A stretch of DNA of 64,000 nt from Myoxocephalus aenaeus (lineage: Eukaryota > Chordata > Actinopteri > Perciformes > Cottidae): assembly GCA_038501785.1 (NCBI GenBank), contig JBAMJR010000080.1, forward strand, positions 509,501-573,500, in the 5' to 3' direction. The translations under genes and the position numbers were made by a program. How positions within the stretch are numbered: the first letter of the stretch is position 1; the number at the start of each line of letters is the position of its first letter. The notes under the pieces were generated by a model. The model did no database searches, was not told where the DNA came from, and saw nothing but the letters and a program-made list of their open reading frames with translations. Shown here piece by piece: positions 13,425 to 26,446 of this stretch.

Positions 13425-13490
13425 GTCAGTGGGGGGGCATTGAGAGGGGGGGGCATTGAGAGGGGGGGGGGGGGGGGGGGGGGGGCATTG
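13425..13490 (+). repeat. Poly-G run
   Basis: Three gggggcattgagag words, the middle joined to about 26 consecutive G. A matching C run sits at 13801-13826. Such tracts can form G-quadruplexes and are error-prone in assembly. Confidence 0.9.
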
Positions 13491-13800
13491 AGGGGGTCGC
13501 TGCCTCGGCTGTCGGGCAGAAAGAATCTTCAAGTTCATTCCGTGTGATTAAACCTTTTTCTTCCTGGCTAATTATGTGGAAATGAGGAGGACAATAAAGC
13601 ATCTGGTTCTCATTCTCCCTCTTTCAGCCCGCCCTCCATGTTGTGACAGGCTGATGCATTGTGGGTCAGCGGGGAGCAAATAGATGAATTTATAACTTTG
13701 TCTTTTCACGCTGAGATCTTTGTCCCTCGCCCCACTGTTCCACCCCAGAGACCATCACTTATTCTGAGGACCCCAAACTGAGACCGGCCTGGACCACTAC

Positions 13801-13831
<31 letters not shown>

Positions 13832-14604
13832 GGGACACAAAGAGGGAGGGACCGTGACCCCCCCACACACACTCTATCACACACTCACACACACACACAC
13901 CCAGACGGGCCACCCTGCTCACTAATTCTCATCAGCAGGAAATCCTGTTGAACCGTCACCATGTGAACAAACGTTAGAATAAGAAACGTCTTCAGGTTTG
14001 TTCTTAACAACGTCATAAATCAACTCGTTCAAAACAGTCAGAACTCAGCAGCTGTCAATCATCTCGTCTTTGGACTCGATCCATCAAAACTAATTATTCT
14101 ATGGAACAGAAGAATGAATGCGAAGTGAAGCTTTTTTTCTTGTTTATCGGCCTCCAACCAGACAGGAAGTGGGGCAGCACTAAAGCCCGCCCCCTGCTTC
14201 ATCTGATTGGCTGTCTGGTCTGACAACGACGCCTTCTTAACATTTTTTATTAAAATGAATAATAATGAGTTAGTTTTCCAATTTATCAATATTTAAACAA
14301 CTCAATCCGCCGATCTTTACGTTACTCTTTTTTTTACTTTACTCTTTTCTACGTTAACCTTTTTTATGTTAACCTTTTTTATGTTACTCTTTTTTATGTT
14401 ACTCTTTTTTACTTTACTTTTTTTTTTACATTTGTATATATACAATATACTATAATACAATGACTACAATAACTATTATCGTTATTTTAATAATAATATA
14501 ATATAGAATAATAAAATACATGTATAATTGTATTACTATAATATAATTGTATTAGAATATAGTATATATACATATATTATTGTTATTGTATATATAATAT
14601 TATA

Positions 14605-14720
14605 TATCAGAATCAGAATCGGCTTTAATGGCCATGTAAGTTTGCACATACATGGTATTTGATTCAGTTTTCACTTCGTACTTTTACACACACAATATAC
14701 AGTAAACAAGATAAATATAA
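14605..14720 (+). mobile_element. Fragment of a dispersed teleost repeat
   Basis: Starts atcagaatcagaatcggctt and continues with taatggccatgtaagtttgc and acatacatggtatttgattc. From memory this resembles a widespread fish repeat consensus (tcagaatcagctttattggc). Only a short piece is present, and the family was not confirmed by search. Confidence 0.45.
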
Positions 14721-14929
14721 AATATATATATATTATTATTATATGGTATATTAGTATTGTTATTATAACCCTTCAGTTTCTCATACTCCTCTGCTTTTTT
14801 CTTGTAACTTGTTGGAATTGTTTTGACTGAGAAGTGAAGTTTGTGTAAAACAAACATTTAATGTGTTCCTCAGAAATCAAAGCCTCCACCTGGTGTCCAG
14901 CATGTCCTCCTCCACAGCTCTGCTGCGAT

Positions 14930-15430
14930 CCGCCTTAATTAAATGTGCACTTCATTAATGTAAATTGGGGGGCTTTAATGCCCTTGTTGAAATTCTGAAG
15001 AAAGTGCAGCGGCCTCGCGAAATGCTCCAGCATCATTGCAAATTAGATTAGGGACCCAGAAAGGCAGTAAAATTAGAATGATAATGGTTGATATGGCTCC
15101 CTGACAGGCATGACTATTCAGGGATCAATGGGACGTTGAATGCTTTGGCGGAGCCACTTCTCAGAGGCCGGGGACCAACGTCAGCCTACAGATGTGCCTT
15201 TTGGAAGCACTTGAAATTAGTTTAATTTGGTAAATGGTAGGGATTTAGAAGCTTTTAGCCCGACTGTAACGAGACAGGAATACATTGAAATGTTTTGCCC
15301 GTTTTTTATTAGCATAAAACCGGGACGGCACCATTTGCATTCCCAACAAGTCCATTTTTTTCCCTCCTCTCCCGGATTACATTTGCATTCGCTGCTGCTC
15401 AGCATGAACACTGTTTTTTAACTCGCCGTA
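14930..15430. promoter_or_regulatory. Candidate conserved noncoding element cluster
   Basis: About 500 bp of unique, non-repetitive sequence with many homeodomain-type words (ttaattaaatg, cattaatgtaaatt, gaaattagtttaattt), an attgcaaat octamer-like word and balanced composition, unlike the surrounding low-complexity DNA. There is no coding frame. Enhancer identity is inference and needs alignment with other fish. Confidence 0.35.
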
Positions 15431-17094
15431 ATCCTTTTAAAGGGGCGGGGACGGCTTGATTCTATTCCAGCTAATCTAATCAGAGACACCAATTACACGC
15501 TAATTCTGATTAAAGTCCAATAAGTCTAACGAGGAGGAGACCTGAGGGAGAAATTATCATCTGTGACGAGTCCAGAAGCTCAAATATGGAAATGTCCCGT
15601 CACACACTGGAGATGAGGAGGAAGCAGGTTAAACAGACTGTCCTTTAATGCAGCCGGCAGCGGGCTGACATCATTGACCCCGTGGCATTGTGGGTAAACA
15701 AACGGACCTGTCTCTGGAGGGGAGGAGGAAGTGACTTTTTAATTCTCTTCAGCAGAAACAGACCTTTTTCCTCTCAATAGATTTCATAGAAGTATTTGAT
15801 ATATTCGATATATGTTATTATATTATGAAGAATTTTACAGCAGCAAAAACAAACTAACCAGAAAGATGTTTTAAATATCGTTCAATCTGCAGATTATTTA
15901 CAAAGTGAATGGATCATTTGTTTTCATCAATACGACAGCAGAAAACACTGAAAAACGTTTTGATGAAGAGATGGAAAGATACATGAAATATATTCAGATC
16001 ATCATACATTCATAAATCAACTTATCAACAATCATTACGTCTCCACAAGAAAACACGATGCAGGTAAAAACTAAGCAAAAGAATTTTTTTGAATGTGAGA
16101 ATCAAAGATGAATAAATTAGTTAAATTCATATTTGAGTGTATTTTCTGACTCTCCTTCACAGGGGGTAAATATAACACATCATATTTGACATATTATATT
16201 TGTGGCAATGAGCCGACCAGACTGTGGAGGGTTAGGGTTGCGTTCTTCAGAGAAACAACGAGCTGCCTCATAATTAATCAGCTTCCTCTGTAATTAAGGC
16301 GTCAATCAAAACGCAGGAAGCAGCAGAGAAACATGAAGGATCAATGAGTTCACCTGTAACGGAGGAACAGCTGCAGGCTGAAGGTCACAGGCCTCCTGAA
16401 GGTCGCCTGAAGGTCGCCTGAAGGTCACCTGAAGGTCACCTGAAGGATCAGAGTCAGAAGTAACATGTGTCATAGATGCAAACAGTCCTCTGATTACGAC
16501 ATCTATCCAACTGGCTCCTCCTCCTTAAGGTCCAGAGCACTTCTTCTCCGTTTAGTTACTTTTACTTTACAAACTTGTGTTTTTCCAACAAGAATATTTA
16601 CTTTCAGTGAAATAAAACTACATTTTATTTTCACAAATGCAGAATTAATTCATATGTTTCCAGCCTGTTGGACTCTCGATGCTCGATGCAATTAACTCAT
16701 TATTATTGTTATTTTTCCTTCATGTATTTATTAACGTGTTTATTTATCTTTAATCTTTCTTCGGTAGTATTTTTTATGTACAAATGAGATGTTTTCTTGT
16801 TCCTTTATGTTCTTTTGATGGTTTTCCTGGTTTTATGTAAAACCTCTTTCTTTCAAATTTTGCCAAACACGTGAATAATTGGAGCTGAATCCAGCGGCAG
16901 GTTGTGGCTCTGTGACCTTTGACCTTTCGGTGCCAGAAACTAATTAATTGTTCCTTCTGGGGATCAATAAAACGCCATCTGGTAAATTTAAATGTTAGTA
17001 TCTTTAACCACGATCATTGTTGTGATTTCTCCAGGTTTAGTTCAGGACTCTCTTCCTGTTTTTAATTCATAACCTTCTTGTCGCTAAAAGCATC
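15430..17094. other. No gene seen
   Basis: AT-rich noncoding DNA. Short gaaggtcacct repeat at 16380-16446. 16935-16975 (ctggggatcaataaaac) resembles the 3' tail of a fish LINE, but only a tail-length match is present. Confidence 0.45.
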
Positions 17095-17955
17095 ATCTAC
17101 ATGCAGCGTCTACATGCAGAGGCATCATCTACATGCAGATTCTACATGCAGCGTCTACATGTAGCGTCTACATGCAGCGGCTACATGCAGCGACATCGTC
17201 TACATGCGGCGTCTACATGTAGCGTCTACATGCAGCGGCTACATGCAGCGACATCGTCTACATGCGGCGTCTACATGTAGCGTCTACATGCAGCATCTAC
17301 ATGCAGCGGCTACATGCAGCGACATCGTCTACATGCGGCGTCTACATGTAGCGTCTACATGCAGCGGCTACATGCAGCGGCTACATGCAGCGGCTACATG
17401 CAGCGGCTATGTAGCGTCTACATGTAGCGGCAGCGTCTACATGCAGCTTCTACATGCAGCGGCATCATCTACATGCAGGGTCTACATGCAACGGCATCGT
17501 CTACATGCAGCGTCTACATGCAGCGTCTACATGCAGGGGCTACATGCAGTGGCAGCGGCTACATGCAGGGGCTACATGCAGTGGCAGCGGCTACATGCAG
17601 GGGCTACATGCAGCGGCTACATGCAGGGGCTACATGCAGGGGCTACATGCAGCGGCTACATGCAGCGGCTACATGCAGCGGCTACATGCAGGGGCTACAT
17701 GCAGCGGCAGCGGCTACATGCAGGGGCTACATGCAGGGGCTACATGCAGGGGCTACATGCAGGGGCTACATGCAGGGGCTACATGCAGCGGCAGCGGCTA
17801 CATGCAGGGGCTACATGCAGGGGCTACAGGCAGCGGCTACAGGCAGCGGCTACATGCAGCGGCTACATGCAGGGGCTACATGCAGCGGCAGCGGCTACAT
17901 GCAGGGGCTACATGCAGCGGCAGCGGCTACATGCAGGGGCTACATGCAGTGGTCC
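17095..17955 (+). repeat. 12-bp minisatellite, about 70 units
   Basis: Unit ctacatgcagcg with variants ctacatgcaggg, ctacatgtagcg and insertions gcat and gcag. It carries the self-complementary words catg and tgca in every unit. The first half is rich in cgtctacatg units, the second in ggctacatgcag. The unit lacks stops, so open frames of 190-262 codons result; not genes. Confidence 0.95.
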
Positions 17956-17959
17956 CCTC

Positions 17960-19700
17960 AGCTGGGGATCAATGGGGGAAAAGTGGAATTAGTCATTGTA
18001 AATCATGCAGCTGTGGTCGAAGAGAGCTCCTCCAAAAATCATTAAACAATCATGTATTCCCATTGATTTATTCTAAATACCTGAGGGGAGAGCAGATTAA
18101 AGCAGGGAAGAGCCGGCTAATGCAGATGAAGCCGCTGAAGGATGGGGGGTCCTCAGGGAACGCTTTTGTCCTAATCAGAAGGAAACAATACTGCTGCAAT
18201 TACCAGCCTAAGCAGGTCTATTAAGGCTCCTTCACTTGACATATTTATGTATTTCAGACACTGCAGGCCACATTAAATGGACTTTATTCAGGCACTTTTA
18301 CATTTGTGCAGTAAACAGCGGGTCCACCGGGGACGAGGTGAACTACCCATCTGCTCCTGTTGTGGAGCCCAGCAGACATCAAGCTCCACACAAGAACTCT
18401 CAGCTCTTTACATAATCAATCAAACTGATGATTGTTGTCTCCGTTAATCAACTGATTGTTCTATAAAACATCAGAAAACGGTGGAAAGTGTCATCACGTC
18501 TGGTTTTGTCTCCAGATATCTTCACTCCAGAAGGAAAACAAATAATTTCCATCAGTTACAAAAAATACTTGCTGATGTATTTACTGATCAGCTCCAGGTT
18601 TGACTCTTTAAAGAAGCTTCGTCTATGAAAACATGTTGAAGGTTCTGGTTGTTTTCGTATGTAAAACTCCTCCGGATGACATCACACATCACAAGACTCC
18701 TCAGGTAAACTTCTACAATATAGACATTGTTCAAAAGATTATTTTTCCATTCTACGCTTCTGTTGAAGTTTTCAAATAAAGCTTTGAATCCACGTTGTCA
18801 TATTTTATTCTATACTTGCTGTGGTTCTTTAAATATCATTTCTGCTGCCGTCAGATCGTTCCATTAATAAGTAAAGTCCTTCAAAGGCAGAGAAAATGTT
18901 GTTTTTAAAGGCTAAACAACAAGAAATATAGATTGAACCAGAATCAGAAATGAAGACATCCATCTTTTATTAATAAATGTTTGGATCACATGAGTCTGAC
19001 GAGTAAAAGTATAATTCTAATAATATTAGTGTCGCTCGTTGATGCTGCAGACGCATTCATATGATGGAAATATTAAGGATTCTAACATTAATCTAAAAAT
19101 CTAAACACGTTCAGGATTCAGGGAAGGAGTCTGAACTGTGACGTTAACGGAGAACTGTGAAACTAATTCTGAGTAATAAACATAATTCTAATGCTCAGGG
19201 TTCCTTTTGGATGAAATATTCTAATAAAGATGCTGTTTATTCCGTCATAAAGGAACAAATATGAGAGAACAGTGGAACCGGATCATCTGAGGACCCCTCT
19301 GGTTCCCCCTGTGGCCCTCTGGGTGGTGGAGCCTCAGCTTGAGAACCACTGCATGAGACCGGCAGCAGGCGGAGACTCATCTCTTGACTCTCAGAGATTA
19401 TCCCTAAAACCAGCAAAGCTATTCGTGCTGCCGGCTATAAAGATGTTATTCATCGCAGCCAATTATCCACTGAAATACAGATTAATAGGAAATATCATTC
19501 GGAGGCTCGAATACGACGGAAGACCTACGAGAATAAATGGCAAAGATTTAAATAAGTCACACAAGTTGTTTCTCGTGAGACTTTAAAGCCTTGAAACTCA
19601 TTCCCTCGGACGAAATATTAATCAGAGCAGATTAAGAACTCGGCATTAATGTCTCGGAGGAGATGTTTGAAATTACAGCTGAGAACGAAACGATCTCGTC
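17960..19700. other. No gene; unique sequence with CNE-like parts
   Basis: 17975-18240 and 19385-19680 are unique, with words such as gcagattaaagcaggg, ctgcaattaccagcct, gccaattatccactg and gaaatattaatcagagc. The remainder is ordinary AT-rich noncoding DNA. No splice-framed exon was found. Confidence 0.4.
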
Positions 19701-19727
19701 TCACAGGGAGCTTAAAGCAGAGAGCCA

Positions 19728-20622
19728 GATTCATGTGTTCATCTGGCCACAGACTGGTTTCATGTGTTCACCTGGTCACTGACTGGTTTCATGTGTTCAC
19801 CTGGCCACAGACTGGTTTCATGTGTTCACCTGGCCACAGACTGGTTTCATGTGTTCACCTGGCCACAGACTGGTTTCATGTGTTCACCTGGCCACAGACT
19901 GGTTTCATGTGTCCAACTGGTCACTGACTGGTTTCATGTGTCCAACTGGTCACTGACTCTGGTTTCATGTGTCCATCTGGTCACTGACTGGTTTCATGTG
20001 TTCACCTGGTCACTGACTGGTTTCATGTGTCCATCTGGTCACTGACTGGTTTCATGTGTCCATCTGGTCACTGACTAGTTTCATGTGTTCACCTGGTCAC
20101 TGACTGGTTTCATGTGTTCACCTGGTCACTGACTGGTTTCATGTGTCCATCTGGTCACTGACTAGTTTAATGTGTTCATCTGGTCACTGACTAGTTTCAT
20201 GTGTTCACCTGGCCACAGACTGGTTTCATGTGTTCACCTGGTCACTGACTGGTTTAATGTGTCCAACTGGTCACTGACTGGTTTCATGTGTCCATCTGGT
20301 CACTGACTGGTTTCATGTGTTCACCTGGTCACTGACTGGTTTCATGTGTCCAACTGGTCACTGACTGGTTTCATGTGTCCAACTGGTCACTGACTCTGGT
20401 TTCATGTGTCCATCTGGTCACTGACTGGTTTCATGTGTCCACCTGGTCACTGACTGGTTTCATGTGTCCATCTGGTCACTGACTGGTTTCATGTGTCCAT
20501 CTGGTCACTGACTGGTTTCATGTTTCCATCTGGTCACTGACTGGTTTCATGTGTTCACCTGGTCGCAGACTGGTTTCATGTGTCCATCTGGTCACTGACT
20601 GGTTTCATGTGTTCACCTGAAA
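19728..20622 (+). repeat. 29-bp minisatellite, about 30 units
   Basis: Unit tggtttcatgtgttcacctg plus gtcactgac. Variants: gccacagac, tccatctgg, tccaactgg. The ends grade into unique sequence. Confidence 0.95.
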
Positions 20623-20771
20623 GAAGCTATGCAGCGCGGCTGTGAATCAAGTGTTTGATTATTAGAGTCCTGAGATCAATATATTATGTGATCTTGTTCA
20701 TCATTATTTGATTATCTGACGAGCAGCAAGAAAACAAAAAGTCAATTCAACTTTGATGAAACCTCAGAGAC

Positions 20772-20897
<126 letters not shown>

Positions 20898-21111
20898 ATC
20901 GATATTTCTTCAGCACAAACACAGAGCATGAAAGCACTTTTAAAGGCTGAGGTGACTGTTCTGCCACAGCAATCAGCCTCCAATGCTGATCGACTGCTGC
21001 AGCTCCAGTGTGTGGTAATCAATGAGGGGTAATGATTAACTCCAGATGGGGGTTCCTTAGGCGGCCTGGAGGAGAACGGGGAACCACAGGAGATCACGGT
21101 GCTCTGTGAGG

Positions 21112-22620
21112 AACGAGACAAAACGAGACGAAACGAGAAGAAACGAAACGAAACGAGAAGAAACGAGAAGAAACAAGACGAAACGGGATGAAACGAGAGG
21201 AGACGAGACGAAACGAGATGAAACAAGATGAAACGAGATGAAACGAGACGAAACGGGATGAAACGAGATGAAACGAGATGAAACGAGAAGAAACAAGACG
21301 AAACGGGATGAAACGAGAGGAACGAGACAAAACGAGACAAAACGAGACGAAACGAGACGAAACGAGAAGAAACGAGAAGAAACTAGACGAAACGAGATGA
21401 AACGAGAGGAGACGAGAGGAACGAGACGAAACGGGATGAAACGAGAGGAACGAGACAAAACGAGACAAAACGAGACGAAACGAGACGAAACGAGAAGAAA
21501 CGAGAAGAAACAAGACGAAACGGGATGAAACGAGAGGAGACGAGAGGAACGAGACGAAACGAGATGAAACAAGATGAAACGAGATGAAACGAGACGAAAC
21601 GACCGAAACAAGACAAAACAAAAGGAGATGAGAGGAACGAGATGAAACGAGACCAAACGAGATGAAACGACCGAAACTACACGAAACGAAAGGAGACGAG
21701 AGGAACGAGAGGAAACAAGATGAAACAAGAGGAACGAGAGGAAACAAGATGAAGTGAGACAAAACGAGATGAAATGAGATGAAGCGAGACAAAACGAGAT
21801 GAAACAAGAGGAGACGAGATGAAACGAGAGGAAACGAGAGGAAACAAGATGAAGTGAGACAAAACGAGATGAAATGAGATGAAGCGAGACAAAACGAGAT
21901 GAAACAAGAGGAGACGAGAGGAGACGAGAGGAGACGAGATGAAACGAGAGGAAACGAGAGGAAACAAGATGAAACGAGTGGAAACAAGAGGAAACCAAAG
22001 GAAACGAGAGGAAACAAAAGGAAACGAGAGGAAACGAGAGGAAACGAGAGGAAACGATCGAAACTAGACGAAACGAGAGGAGACGAGAGGAACGAGAGGA
22101 AACAAGATGAAACAAGAGGAAAGAGAGGAAACAAGATGAAGTGAGACAAAACAAGATGAAATGAGATGAAGCGAGACAAAACGAGCTGAAACAAGAGGAG
22201 ACGAGAGGAGACGAGATGAAACGAGAGGAAACGAGAGAAAACGAGAGGAGACAAGATGAAACGAGAGGAAACAAGATGAAACAAGAGGAAACAAAAGGAA
22301 ACGAGAGGAACGAGAGGAAACGATCGAAACTAGACGAAACGAGAGGAGACGAAAAGAACGAGAGGAAACGAGATGAAACGAGATGACACAAGACCAAACG
22401 AGATGAAACGAGAGGAAACGAACAAAATGAGAGGAGATGAGAGGAACGAGATGAAACGAGAGGAAACGAGATGAAACAAGAGGAAACGAGAGGAGACGAG
22501 AGGAGACGAGATGAAACAAGAGGAAACGAGAAGAGACGAGAGGAGACGAGAGGAAACGAGAAGAGACGAGAGGAGACGAGAGGAAACGAGAGAAAACGAG
22601 AGGAAACGAGAGGAAACGTA
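21112..22620 (+). repeat. Purine-biased 10-bp satellite (aaacgagang)
   Basis: 1.5 kb of 5-bp and 10-bp words gagac, gaaac, gagag, gatga. The plus strand is almost free of T. Internal blocks are duplicated (for example around 21268-21330 versus 21425-21530). Very long minus-strand frames (446 codons, Ser/Phe/Leu/Val-only) come from the lack of stops in the pyrimidine strand. Confidence 0.95.
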
Positions 22621-23048
22621 GAACCGTAGAATATTCTATAATATTCTATTTTAATAATATATGAAATAAGTTGATCATGATGTCATCATGTGTACTTTCT
22701 GTGTATAAATCTAGTAGCATGCTGTCAATCACCTGTAGGTCTACAGGTGTAATATGATGATATAATAACACCTTTAATGGCTGCTGCTTGATGCGCACAA
22801 TGAAGGAGGATCAATAGTAACAACCTGGTGACACGTTGTTATTTACACCTCAAACACATCCTCTTCCTCCTCTTCCTCCTCCTCTTCCTCCTCCTCCTTC
22901 AGGAGGAAACGTATCGCCTTTTAAACGTGACGGAGAGGAGAGGGGGCGGCCATTACTCTGATCCATCATGTCATGTGATCCAGCAGCTCAATCCAATCTG
23001 AGCTGGTCAACACCGTGTCCTCATCAGTTAGGGTTAGTCACCATGGGA

Positions 23049-23813
<765 letters not shown>

Positions 23814-26446
23814 CCTGCTGCATACTTTACACGTGACCTTAAATACCTTCAACATGTGTATCGTTCGTTATTTCTTCATCAAACTCGATATTTTCAGGAC
23901 TGAAACTGACGCTTATTGATTATCGATCAATCAGCCGATCAATGAACGGCGTCCTGAAGCCCGAGGTCACCGGGCGGAGCTCACGGAGGAGATGATGATC
24001 TATGATGATGACACGTGCTCGTAGGCCACGCCCTCCTCCAGATGGAGACGCGTATTCAAACCTCAGCAAACAGGAAGTCGCTCGACCGCCGCGGGGTCAC
24101 GGGGTCACGGGGTTTCCAGGTGAAACAGGTGACCTTCAGGTGCAGCTGGTGGGAACGCAGCACGTGTTGAAGACGTCAGACTGGTTTTATCTCCTCCAGT
24201 GATTGAGTGCGTGACTCTTCAAACTCTGGATCAATCATTACACTCTTATCAGCAGCAGCTCGGTTCCCACCGGCCACGCCGGGGTCCACTCCCAGCCCAC
24301 TGCTCTCTGCTCTCTGCTTTCTCGGACTGGTTTCTGCTTTCTCGGACTGGTTTCTGCTTTCCCGGACTGGTTCCCTTGCGTGCGGTTCCTCCGGAGCCCC
24401 TCAGAGGAGGCCCGGCTGAGCAGAACCAGCAGCAGGTCACCCGGCCGGCTGCTGGCTGACAGCGAGGCGGAGTGAGCGGGACAGCTTCCTCCAGCAGCTC
24501 CCACGCTGCAGCAGTCTATCACGGAATGTAAATGAAGGAGCTTGTGCCAACACGCCACTACTTTCTCTCTATCATGAATAAATATTGGTGCTTCTCACTC
24601 GCCCACATTCCTGCTTCCTGTTGCTCCAGCGAGCGTCTTCATTGTGCTCCTTATCAAACAGCGAGTCATTAACCTGCGACCCGCCGCCTGTTTGGAGAGC
24701 AGATTCCCTCCGGGGCGCCGCTGAGTTCTGTCTCCTCCGTTTAAATAAAGTCACAAAGCCTCGGCTCCACCAGGAACCTTGGTGACCGCAAACACCAGCG
24801 AAGAAGAAGCTCTTTTCACCAGATGAACATTTATCGTATATTAAGTAGTTGAACATCACTAATATCAAAACAGGAAGTCAGAAAATACTCTCTACTGGAG
24901 TATTTTATTAAAATATTAGAGTTCAGGTTCAGAGTTCTAATTCATGTAAATTCACTTTGGAAACTTTCCCACAGGAAACACTTATTACAGATATGTTATG
25001 TTCTTTTTGTGTGAGAGGAGCTGCAAGTCAGAACAATTAGTTATTATATTTAATTTTATTATATTTTTTATATTTTATAAAATTTTCATTAGAAATATTC
25101 TAAAATCTAATTTTCATTAGATTTTATAATGTTTTATTATTTTTTATTTTTTATTCGTCAAGAAAACCTGTAATTTAAATCAGAGAAAGACGTCAGAGAT
25201 GAAGATGAACTCGTCTTCCTCTTTCCTTCAGAGTGACAGCGGTAAATAACCTCGGCATTGTGGGAACTGTAGTCCTCGTTTACAGCGTGATTAAACGCTG
25301 ACTGTGATTCATGCGTTTGTTCAGTCAATACTGAGCTGAAATTATTCATTATGTCTGGAGGGTCCAGGAATCCGTCCCACAATGCACCTCTTCGCTCTCC
25401 TTTATATTCTCTCTCTCTCTCTGCATCTTCGCTGATGAACTTAGAAAAGCATCAGCATGCTTATGAAGGCGAAACTTCAGTAATAATAATCATAATAAAT
25501 TAATCTAATCATTGCGTCATTAGTCGAATCTAATCATTCAATCATCATTTCTACATGAAATATTGATCGTAATCTTTAAAGAAAAACGTATATATTTATA
25601 TATATATACATGTATATATACATAAGTATAATTTGAGTAAGAGTTTACTATGAAAAACAAATCTTCTCTTATTAGTGAGTTTGTTTTTATATATTTATTC
25701 CATAATTAATATATCTTCACTGTGAAACGGTCTCTTTATTTCTATTGATCCGGTTTATGGTTTTAATCTAGTAATTGTGTCTCTTGACCCCAAAAAACAC
25801 GGAGTGAATCATCTGTGAGTATTATTTCACAGCTGTTGCTTTCATTCATAATCATCGTTATTGAACATCTGCAGAATCAAAGCGTTTAAAGCTGCTGAGG
25901 TGAAGAATCCGATGTCTGGCTGTCAAAGTATGGATTAAAACATGATTTAAATAATCCATCCGGCCGCAGTGCTGCTCTGATTCATGCTAACGGGAGGATG
26001 CTGCTGTGGGCTGAGAGGACCTTTAAGGCCTCTTTAAGGACCCTTTAAGGACCCTTTAAGGCTCCTTTAAGGCCTCAGAGAAGACGTGATGGACGTCAGT
26101 GGCCTCACAGATCCTGGATCAGCAGCGGGATTCACACTCATCATCACAATACCCATAAGCACTGGACTTAAGCCGTCTAAGTGGACTGGGGGTGGGGGCT
26201 CGTTCATCGATCCACAGAACTCAAAGGGTTTCATCTGAACCGGAGGATCCATAACACTAAAACTCCTCCTGGAGGATCCTCTATCGACCCGGACATCAGA
26301 ATTCATCTTCCTGAACAAAGACCAATCAGCTGTCCTTAACGCCGTCTGATTGATGCGCGGTGTCGGCGGGGTCAAAGGGCGTCTGCAGTAATGAACTATG
26401 AGTTTAATGTAGGGGGGCGGCTGCTAGCTGCTAGCTGCTAGCGTAG
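23814..26446. other. No gene seen
   Basis: Mixed unique DNA. Three 19-bp tcggactggtttctgcttt units at 24315-24372 and 11-bp ctttaaggacc units at 26018-26072. 26080-26400 has moderate GC but no exon-like structure. Confidence 0.45.
24520..24790. promoter_or_regulatory. Candidate conserved noncoding stretch
   Basis: Unique sequence with atcatgaataaatattggtg, ccttatcaaacagcgagtca and cgtttaaataaagtcaca. The minus-strand frame across it has no recognisable domain. Confidence 0.28.

Noticed and set aside
17204..18224. Frames of 190-262 codons with HAAATCSGYMQ-type repeats
   Set aside because: 12-bp minisatellite without stops; three overlapping frames are equally good.
21057..22519. Minus-strand frames of up to 446 codons (Ser/Phe/Leu/Val only)
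   Set aside because: By-product of a stop-free pyrimidine strand of the purine-biased satellite. Their hydrophobic look imitates membrane segments but composition explains it.
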